The notes under the pieces: model-generated | What the model was told of the DNA's origin: nothing | The model's database searches: none | The model's input: the letters and a program-made list of their open reading frames with translations, nothing else | From: Paracoccaceae bacterium | Lineage (GTDB): Bacteria > Pseudomonadota > Alphaproteobacteria > Rhodobacterales > Rhodobacteraceae | Length of the DNA stretch: 10,658 nucleotides | Assembly: GCA_902525995.1 (NCBI GenBank) | Contig: CABZJG010000050.1 | Coordinates: 1 to 10,658 of the forward strand | Direction of reading: 5' to 3' | Shown: positions 1-7,700 of the stretch, in pieces | Layout of the letters: each line of letters opens with the position of its first letter | How positions within the stretch are numbered: the first letter of the stretch is position 1 | Made by a program: the position numbers and the translations under genes

Positions 1-111
1 GTTGCCGCTGTGTTTAAGCATAGATTACGCACTTCTGTCCCGATATGTTCTCCAACTGTGCAATCGGCACCACACTTCAAATGTTCCAACAGAAATAGCA
101 AGCGGAGCAGC
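1..111. other. Left-edge segment, possible end of a neighbouring gene
   Basis: Coding status is unresolved. On the + strand one frame is open from base 2 to a TGA at 113-115 and would end in the residues NVPTEIASGAA, just before the terminator at 154-177. That layout fits the 3' end of a gene entering from the left. On the - strand, a frame starting at a TTG (bases 119-117) and running off the left edge reads LIKLLRLLFLLEHLKCGADC and onward, which is equally protein-like. I recognise neither and the segment is too short to decide. Confidence 0.2.
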
Positions 112-149
112 TTGATCAAATCACCCCGTCGAGGGGCGAGTTTGATCAA
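112..149. repeat. Nested inverted repeat (TTGATCAAA / TTTGATCAA with CCCC/GGGG core)
   Basis: Nine-base arms at 112-120 and 141-149 are perfect inverted copies. Each contains the palindrome TTGATCAA. Inside them CCCC (124-127) can pair with GGGG (133-136) around the loop GTCGA. No T-run follows, so it is not a standard terminator by itself. It could be an operator or protein-binding dyad, or a cruciform element of a plasmid origin. The sequence shows the symmetry; the role is inference. Confidence 0.6.
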
Positions 150-153
150 TAGA

Positions 154-177
154 GGGGCCTGTTCCGGCCCCCTTTTT
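154..177 (+). terminator. Rho-independent terminator
   Basis: GGGGCC (154-159) pairs with GGCCCC (166-171) around the 6-nt loop TGTTCC and is followed by CTTTTT (172-177). The geometry is that of an intrinsic terminator for + strand transcription. It would end a transcript entering from the left edge or one starting just upstream. Its T-run also forms the outer end of the long inverted repeat at 173-195. Confidence 0.7.
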
Positions 178-215
178 CACGAACAATAGACAAGGCCGAG
201 TTGTCGCGCGAGAAG

Positions 216-231
216 AATTGCTAAAGCAATT
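216..231. repeat. Hairpin AATTGC-TAAA-GCAATT
   Basis: A perfect 6-bp inverted repeat with a 4-nt TAAA loop, inside the long inverted-repeat element. It shares loop and geometry with the hairpin at 256-271, 40 bases downstream. Confidence 0.6.
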
Positions 232-255
232 GCATGTCAGTGTTCGTGCTATTCA

Positions 256-271
256 CCGATCTAAAGATCGG
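256..271. repeat. Hairpin CCGATC-TAAA-GATCGG
   Basis: A perfect 6-bp inverted repeat with a TAAA loop. The T and A at the loop ends could add a seventh pair. The stem differs in sequence from that at 216-231, so structure rather than primary sequence appears repeated. Confidence 0.6.
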
Positions 272-363
272 CGGCACGAGGCGCTCCTGCCCGCACCAAC
301 CTTGTCGATTGTTCGTGAAAAATTCCCCGACCCTTTCTTTCATCGCATTCAGGTTTGCAGGAG

Positions 364-379
364 ACGCGCAAGAGCGCGT
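364..379. repeat. Hairpin ACGCGC-AAGA-GCGCGT
   Basis: A third perfect 6-bp stem with a 4-nt purine loop (AAGA), lying 42 bases beyond the right arm of the long inverted repeat and about 45 bases before the likely start of the small gene. A flanking G363/T380 could extend it by a wobble pair in RNA. Confidence 0.55.
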
Positions 380-424
380 TCCAACAAACCTAAACCATTT
401 CGCAAGAACCGAAACGAGGGACTA

Positions 425-675
425 ATTAAGGCACAAATAGAAACCGTAAATAGAAAGACAATCGAACTTTGGGAAGTGTGGACAACAAGTAACGAAGGGG
501 ACGCGTGGACCTTTCTTGGTCGGTTCGACACTGCCAAAGAAGCAAACATTGAAGCTCTCAACCACAGCTTGGCCCAAAGCTTGAGTACAAGATCCTGCCC
601 GTACAGATGCCAGTGGTCCACCCAAACCCATATCACAAATCTTACCACGCCCAACTCGATGAGCTGCCGTTCTAA
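425..675 (+). pseudogene. Small unrecognised gene, apparently frameshifted
   Basis: I do not recognise the product. From about 425 one frame reads as convincing protein (LWEVWTTSNEGDAWTFLGRF, then DTAKEANIEALN). After about 553-580 that frame degenerates, while the -1 frame becomes protein-like (LEYKILPVQMPVVHPNPYH, ending LDELPF) and stops with TAA at 673-675. A strong terminator lies 30 bases later. The simplest reading is a single-base deletion, or a sequencing error, joining two parts of a roughly 83-residue protein. No usual start codon is well placed. The best SD-like site, GAGGG (416-420), sits 4 bases before an ATT at 425 in the right frame, so initiation would be non-canonical or the start may also be lost. 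The same frame is open upstream to a TTG at 218, but that stretch crosses the inverted repeats and does not look coding. Confidence 0.45.
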
Positions 676-705
676 CACGTTGCCTCTAACGTGAACCACC
701 TTCAC

Positions 706-739
706 CAAGCCCCGCCATTGTGTGGGGCTTGTTTTTTTT
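706..739 (+). terminator. Strong rho-independent terminator
   Basis: CAAGCCCC (706-713) pairs perfectly with GGGGCTTG (724-731) around a 10-nt loop and is followed directly by eight T residues (732-739). It lies 30 bases after the TAA of the small gene at 425-675, supports that gene being transcribed, and separates it from the relaxase operon. Confidence 0.9.
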
Positions 740-1059
740 GAACAAGGCGCTGGTACTCGATCCTTGGCTTAAACACCGGGGATCTTTCGTTGGCCCCGTT
801 TTTCCACCATTGGCATTATGGTAATTTTTAAACGCCATCCAAAGCGCTGAAACTGAGAAACTCTTGCTGGCCTGTTTGATTTATCTTCCTGTCGTGGCTT
901 GGTCTTTTCCCCTTTGTTTAAATGGTTTTGAGAGTGTTTGTGGCTGCTTTGGGTTGGTGAGTAATGTTTATCAATCTTTCTGGCCCCTGTCAACTATAAA
1001 AAGAAGGCACGTCTACACAATAATTTGCAATCATAGTTTTTATGTGGTATTTTGGGTTT
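740..1059. other. Non-coding T-rich leader upstream of the relaxase gene
   Basis: I see no convincing gene here. It holds a weaker terminator-like hairpin, CGGGG (777-781) with CCCCG (794-798) then five T, and a small dyad ACCAT (806-810)/ATGGT (818-822) with a 7-nt loop. A TATAAA at 995-1000 could be a -10 element, but no good -35 lies 16-18 bases upstream. MobQ relaxase genes often have their oriT just upstream, so this leader and the repeats at 112-379 are the places to look for it. I found no clear match to the RSF1010-type nic sequence. Confidence 0.4.
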
Positions 1060-1704
1060 ATGGCAGTTTATTATTTTGACGTGAAAAACATCAGTCGTAA
1101 CGGTGCAGGCAGCGCCGTTGCGGCCGCTGCCTACCGTCACGGCACGTCGATGAAAAACAAAATAGACGGCATCACGAAGAACTATTCCGGCAAAGAAAAA
1201 GAGGTAACGCATAAAGAAGTTATGGTTCCAAGCGGCGCGCCAGATTGGGTTCGTGTGGCCTACGGATTGGAGAATGAAGGCGGTCTGGATGCGACCGGAG
1301 TTTCAGAAAAATTATGGAATGATTTGGAGGAACGAGAGCTTCGCTCGAACCGACGTGCCACTGCGGTCGTTGCCAAAAGTTTCACAATGGCGCTTCCAAT
1401 TGAGCTTAGTCACGATCAGCAAATTGCTTTGGGTCGGGACTTTTTGGAGAGGGCTTTGTGCGAGCGTGGCGCGATTGTGGATTGGGTTGTTCACAGTAAG
1501 GAGGGCAATCCTCACATTCACGCTATGGCCAGCACACGGATTTTAGAGGAGGGTGGTTTTGGATTAAAGAGCCGTGTTTTGTTTGATCGCTCTACGTTGC
1601 ACAATCTCCGTTTTAGTTGGGCGGAAATTGCCAACCATCATCTGTCAATGGCGGGGTTGGATGTGCGCATAGATCATCGCACTTTGGTGGATCAGGGTAT
1701 TGAA
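1060..1704 (+). other. MobA/MobL relaxase domain (residues 1-215)
   Basis: Seen: a conserved N-terminal strand, the GSAVAAAAYRHG segment around Tyr25, and the three-histidine motif with His145, His152 and His154 followed by MASTR. These are the hallmarks of MobQ-class relaxases such as RSF1010 MobA and Ti TraA, in which a single N-terminal tyrosine does the cleavage. All expected catalytic residues are present, so the nuclease should be active. Confidence 0.93.
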
Positions 1705-4700
1705 TTGAAGCCTGTTAGTTTCAGTGAAGATGTGGCTCGGGGTGTGGAAAAAGGAGGTGAGGTTTATCGGATCAAACAGCGCAGCAAGGAGGCGCGCCTT
1801 TTCAATGAGCAGTATTTGATGGAGCATCCAGAGCATGCTCTTGTGTTGATGTCTTCTGTAAATCCTGTCTTCTGCGAAGATGATTTAAAGGGCGAGATCA
1901 TGAAGCGTGTGGGCTTGGTTTCAAGTACACAAGTTGAGGCGATGGTTGATGTTGCACTGGAGTCTTCTTCGGCGGTTCGTTTGGGCCGCGTTGATGCCTT
2001 AGATCGGGCTTTGTACACCACGAAATCACTTGTTGAAATGGAGCAAAAAATGCTGGTTCAGGCGCGCGAATTGGTAGGCTCCAAGTTGGCTTCCTCTGAC
2101 TATGACGGGGTGGTGCCGCTTCTGGATAAAAGTTTGAGCGCAGAGCAGCGGCAGGCTGTTGAGGCGATGATTTCACCAAGCCGCCTGACGGCTGTTACGG
2201 GCTATGCGGGGTCGGGAAAATCTTATGCGTTTCGAGAGGCGGCGCGTGTTTGGCATCAGCGCGGCTTTAAGGTTTTGGGCGCTGCAATTTCGGGGAAAGG
2301 AACCGAGGAGCTTTCAGAAATTAAATCTATTTCTCTGGGAACGCTTGCGCAGTGGGAGGCGCGTTGGGATCGGGGGGATGTACCGCCAGAGGGCCGTTTT
2401 GTCATGTTTGTGGATGAGGCTGGTATGGTGGGTGCAAGTGTGTGGTCGCGCATTCAAGAGCGCGTGCATGCCATGGGCGGCAAGCTCATTGTTGGCGGTG
2501 ATGCAGCGCAGCTTCAACCGGTTGCTGATGTAAGTGCGTTTTCTCAAGTTGTGGAGGCGGTTGGCGATGTGAAGGTTGGTCAAATTCGCCGTCAGCTCAA
2601 GCCAGAGGATCGGCGCGCTTCGTGGTTGCTTGCGCAGGGGGGCAGATCGAATTTTGCGGGTGCCTTCAAGATTTATCGCGATCAGGGCGCTATCAATATT
2701 GTTGAAGAAAGAGGGGATGCAATTGCGCATTTAGCGCAGGACTATTGGGGCGGTGCGGCGCACTCAGATCGGTTGGCGCTGGCCTTTTTAAATGCCGATG
2801 TTCATGCGTTGAATGCTGCAATCCGCGACGAGGGGAAGCGGCGCGGCGTCATCTCAGAGGAGGGAGAGATCGAGTTTTCCATTGGGCGTAAAGCCGTTTT
2901 GCCGCTGGCAAAAGGTGATCGGGTTCGTTTTGTACGGCCCTGGAAAGAGGTTTCTGTCACCAAGGGGAGTTTTGCGAGCGTTGTGGCTGTGGGGGAAGCT
3001 ACCATCGTTCTGAGCGTTGATGGGGGCGGGGCGATTTCGTTGCCAGCTGAAAAGGCGGATTTTCTGCGTTACGGGTTTGCCACCACCATTCACAAATCAC
3101 AGGGGATGACAGTTAAGGGCGATGTTTCTGTACTGCTTAGTTCGCATTTGAATCGTCATCTGCTTTATGTTGCGATGTCGCGGCACACAGAAAGCCTTCG
3201 CCTTTATGCGCCTTCAGAAGATCTGGGTAAGGTAAGCAGTCTGGTCAATCAAGCGCTTCGTTCGGATGAGCTTAGTATTGGGGATAGAGAGCAGGATGGC
3301 GCTCATGGATATCCGCGCTTTGGGGCTGCGTCTGTTGTCTCTGATATTGCGCAGCGCGCTGATATGGGTCCGGCGGCTCCGGCGCACCGTATTGATTTGG
3401 CAGGCGATGCCCATCTTTTGCGCGTGGGTTCGCGGGTGGCGGGGTTGTTGCGCGCCGAGTGGCGGGCAGGTGATGCGATGCTTGCAGATGATCCGCGTGG
3501 GTATGTGAGTGATCCATTAAAGGTGGTGGATGATCTTTTAAGCGAGGGCTCAGTTTTGCGCGCGAGCGATGTTGCCTCGCAGTTAAGTGCTGTTGTGAAC
3601 AATCCAGATGTGTTCTTGCGGCTTTATGCGCAAGCTATGAGCCACCCCGATCTTGTTGTTCTGGATGAATTTGGCCTTCAAGGTGAGGGGCGTGTTTATA
3701 CGTCCCGCGCGCGGTTTGATTTGGAGGCTGGTTTAATGGACCGCGCGGTTGCTCTGGCGTGCCGGCAGGCGGGTACGCATTTAAGTGATGCTGCCGTTGA
3801 TCACAAAATATTAGATTTAGGGTTGTCTGAAGCGCAAGGTCAGGCCTTAAAGTATGCGCTTTGGCCGGGGCGCATTGGGCTGCTTGATGCCGAACGCTCC
3901 GGGGATTTGCTAGATGTGTATCAAGCGCTGCATGAATTATCGGTAGAGCAGGGCGCGCGCAGTATTGTTATTGGTCATCCGGTGCGGGGGTTTGCCTCTG
4001 AGCTTGAAGCTCATATGAATGTGGACCGGCTTAATGTTTATCAGCTTTCGCAGCAGGTCAGGGAACGCGCGCTAAAGCTTACAGATCGCGATGTCTTAAT
4101 TGTGAGTGACGCCTCGAGTCTGCCAGCAGAAGATATTGATGTGCTTTTGTCTGTAGGTGAGCAAACAGGCGCGAAGCTGCTCTTGCAGCGTGATGCTCAG
4201 GCGGAAGGCCGTGGCGCAATCTGGCGTCATTTGTCCGCGCGGCTTCCAGTGAGCGTGATCGAAGATATGCAGGCCCCGGCCGAAAGCAAATGGTCCGAGT
4301 TACGCAGTGCATTAAGAGGGGCAGGGGATCCCGCGCAAATCTTTAATGCGCTGTATCAATCGGGCTCTCTTCACGGCGCTGATACCCAATCCATGCGCAT
4401 TGAAGAGTTTGCCATGCGCTATGTTGAAGATCGGTCCGTTGATAAAGTGGGTTTTGCCACATCTCACGCTGCGCGGCATGACTTAAATACCGCTATAGCA
4501 GATATGCTCGTGGAACAGCTTGGCTCTGATGATACGCGGCGCATTGATATCTCTGGGGATCGCTCCTTATTACTTCATGTGGGCGGTCAGGTTGTTGTTG
4601 CCAAATCGGATAAGACGCTGGGAGTGGATGCTGGCACGCGGGCGCGTGTTGTGGGTTTGGGAGAAGGTTTTGTTGAGATCGCAGTTCAGGAGCGTATTTT

Positions 4701-7700
4701 AAAGCTTACTGATCTTCAGGCAGGTATTTTGGATCACGCTTATGTTGTGCATTCTGGTGACAATATCGGGCAGCGGGTTAAAAACAGTCATGTTTATATC
4801 ACGCCCGGCGCAAGCCGTGAGGCACTGCGCAATATTTTAAGCAGCCATACCGAAGATATTGACGTTTCCATTCCTGTTGCGGCGGATCGGGCAGGGTCCT
4901 TCTTTGAAACTGTTCTGGGGCGTCATGAGCGCGCTGGCGTTCTGGATTATGGATTTGATCCTTCCAAAGCGCTTTTGGCTGCGGCAGAAGCATATCGTGC
5001 TCCAAGTGCGCAGGCAGATAAACCCATGCGGTCTGAAGACCGTGAGGCATTGGCTCTGACACATGATTTTTATCGAGCCAAGCCGGATTTCTTCGCAGAG
5101 GCATTTGTGCGCCGGCAAAACCGCTTTAGCGAGCAGGATCTGCGCTTAGAGGTTACGCGGGTCTTTAAAGATGCGTCTGATACTTTTGATCGGGACAGTT
5201 TTGTGCGTTCGGTTTTATCAGCGCCTTGCGTTGTTGAGGTTGGCGTCGATGTGGAAAGCGGACACGCTCTTTATTCAACGCATAGTCAAATATCGAGTGA
5301 AGCGGATTTGATTACGAAATCTTTGGGTCTGGCTGGTTCAAAGGTCTCTTCCGATCAGTTGGATTTGGCGCTGCCTGCTGACAGTGATGTTTTGGCGCTG
5401 ATGAATATGCGCCGTTTGGGGCTTGTCGAGCTGGCAGGTGGTGATCGCGCGCGCGTTCTTGGATCTGCGGCGGATCGGTGGAAGGCGGAAGGCACCAAGG
5501 TTATTGGTGTGAGCCTATCCAAGCGAGGCGCGCAGCGTCTTGGCGAAGATCTGGGCATAGAGGCGCTCACGTTTGCCGCGCTTGAAGCTGCATGGGCGCG
5601 GGGCGGGTATCCCAAAGATGACAATTTTGTACTGGTTTTTGATGAAGCTGGTCAGGCGGAGGCTTCTGTGTGGCGGTCGCTTGTTTCCAAAACGGAAAGC
5701 CTGGGCGGCAAACTCGTTGCGGTCCGCGATCAGACCTCGATGTCTCCAATTGGCTCTTTGGATATCTTTAAGGCGCTGCGCCGTGAGATTGGCGCGCATC
5801 ATGTTGGCCAGCGGTTTGCTCAAGAGTTGGCTGATGAGCGCCATGCCAGCTCTTCGTTACTTGAGGGGCATGGCCCTGCGGCAGAGGCGTTGGCGCTTTA
5901 TAATGCGAAGGGGCGTGTTCGATTTGCCGCGCGTGAGGACAGTGCCAGAAGCGCAATTGCGCGCAGCTATTGGTCTCATGGGGCCGCTGCGGAGAGTTTG
6001 ATATTTGTTGGCTCGAACGCGGCCGTGCGCCAAATCACGCAAGATGTTCGCGCAGCAGGTCTTGCCAATGGCCATTTGAGCAACGAAGTAAGTTATGGCC
6101 GGTTCTCATTGGCCGTAAATGATCGGGTGCGCTTTACCAAGGCCGATAGCGCACTTGGAATTTCTTTGGGCAGCACAGCGCGCGTGACGTCTTTAAGCAC
6201 GGATCAAATTACATTGCATCTCGCAGGGGCGGGAGCAAATAGCGCAGAAGTGGTATTGCCGGCCTCCAAGCTTGAGTCCATTACCCATGACTACGCTCAG
6301 AGCGTTCACGCGGGCGCGGCGCGGGTTGTTGATCACAGCTATGTGATGGCGGCAAAGTTCATGGATAATGAGCTTTTTGCCACGGCTCTTTCACGGCATC
6401 GCAAATCGGTTCAATTGCATGTGCCTCAAACCGCGTTTCGTGATTACACGCGCCTTGAGCATGCCATATCCCATTCCAACGCTCTGGACGATATTTTAGA
6501 CAAAGCCGCAGGCTCGCAGGTCAGTGCTGTGTCTGATCCGGATATTCTGTCTGCGCGCAATGATCGCATTGCGCAGTCTTTGCCGGCCAATACGCAGGGC
6601 GGTATGGATGCGCATATATTAGATATAGGCTCACATTTTGCAGGTTTGTTGGGTCTGCAATTTGAAGATGGCATGGCAATCTATGCCGCGCATGATCCGC
6701 GCGGTTATGGCGACAACCCCTATCGGGTTGTGGAAGATCTGTTGAATGAGCGTTCTGTCATTCGCGCGCGGGACGTGGCAACAGAGCTTGCAAAGGTTAT
6801 CCATGAGCCAACAACATTCACGCGCAGTTTTGCACAAGCCATGAGCCATCCTGATCTTGTGCTGCTTGCCAGTGAGGATATTGAGGGTAGAGGGCGGGTT
6901 TATAGTTCTGGGGCCCATATTGAGCGCGAAATGAGGCTGGTGGATCAACTGGTTTCTATTTCTGCTTCTAAAAGTGAGTTCATGGCGCGGGAGCGCATAT
7001 TGCGCAAGGCCACACAAACAAAGTATGGCCCGATGTCGCCCGATCAGGAACGGGCCCTGCGGTTTGCGGCCTCTGATACGCGAGCGGCGATGATTACGGG
7101 TGTGGCGGGATCGGGTAAATCAGCGGTTTTAAAGGGCGTGCATGATGTCTATGCCGATCAGGGCTGGCAGGTTCTCGGCGTTGCTCTTTCTGCTTCCGCC
7201 GCGAAGGGCCTTGAGAAAAACTCTGACATAAAGAGCTATTCTCTGGCGGGTTTGGAAGCCGGTTTAAAATCGGGCCGCATTGCTCTTAACTCCAAATCGC
7301 TACTGGTGGTGGATGAAGCGGCCATGCTGAGCGCGCAGAATTATGAGGGTGTGCTTAATGCCGCTCTATCTTCTGGTGCATCCCTAAGGCTGGTTGGGGA
7401 CGGCGGACAGATTCAGCCTTATGGTCCCGGCGGTATGTGGCGCGCCTTTGAAGCGCGCATTGGCTCTGTTGTGCTTGATCGGGTGTGGCGGCAGGCTGAT
7501 CCGGCTGATCAGCGGGCCACAGTGGATTTGATGCACGGCGGGGATCGCGCGCGCGCTGCTCTTGATCACTATGCTGCCAAGGGCGCGATTGTGGCGGCTG
7601 GAGAAAATGGAGATAATCACTTTTTGGAAACGGTACGCGGTTATATATATGACCGCTCCGCAGATAAGGTGGTGCTGGCCCATTCCAATGCTGCTGTTGC

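Larger units (their letters stand above)
173..322. repeat. 150-bp element bounded by 23-bp inverted repeats
   Basis: The left arm 173-195 (starting TTTTTCACGAAC) and right arm 300-322 (ending GTTCGTGAAAAA) pair at 22 of 23 positions. The only mismatch is A188 against G307. The arms flank 104 bases holding two perfect 6-bp hairpins with TAAA loops (216-231 and 256-271) and a smaller GACAA/TTGTC dyad (189-205) that competes with the left arm. The octamer TGTTCGTG occurs at 241-248 and 310-317, and inverted at 178-185. Candidates are an oriT or other origin element, a structured RNA, or a short non-autonomous mobile element. No target-site duplication is visible, and the ends do not match the RYYYAAC/GTTRRRY core of integron attC sites. 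The function is not established. Confidence 0.6.

Noticed and set aside
173..322. Integron attC site
   Set aside because: The length and paired arms fit loosely, but the ends lack the RYYYAAC and GTTRRRY core sites.
218..424. N-terminal extension of the small gene from TTG 218
   Set aside because: The translated stretch crosses the inverted repeats and hairpins, has no SD, is arginine-rich and does not look like protein.
553..585. Programmed -1 frameshift in the small gene
   Set aside because: No X-XXY-YYZ slippery heptamer occurs in the correct phase near the junction; mutation or sequencing error is simpler.
349..708. 119-residue frame on the - strand opposite the small gene
   Set aside because: The + strand frames there are more protein-like and end at a + strand terminator.
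769..993. 74-residue frame on the - strand in the leader
   Set aside because: Its Lys/Gln/Arg-rich composition mirrors the T-rich + strand; it has no recognisable motif.
1042..1059. Upstream ATG adding six residues (MWYFGF) to the relaxase
   Set aside because: Family members start MAxYxF, and using 1060 places the catalytic tyrosine at residue 25, as in other MobQ relaxases. No SD favours 1042.
740..1059. RSF1010-type nic site (TAAGTGCGCCCT-like)
   Set aside because: I found no convincing match on either strand in the leader, so no oriT is annotated there.
864..1079. Hydrophobic 71-residue frame on the + strand
   Set aside because: It starts at a TTG without an SD, overlaps the relaxase start, and its hydrophobicity is explained by T-rich DNA.
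1751..1760. Perfect Shine-Dalgarno AAGGAGGTGA inside the relaxase gene
   Set aside because: No ATG, GTG or TTG lies at a usable distance. It simply encodes Lys-Gly-Gly-Glu codons, though it might cause ribosome pausing.
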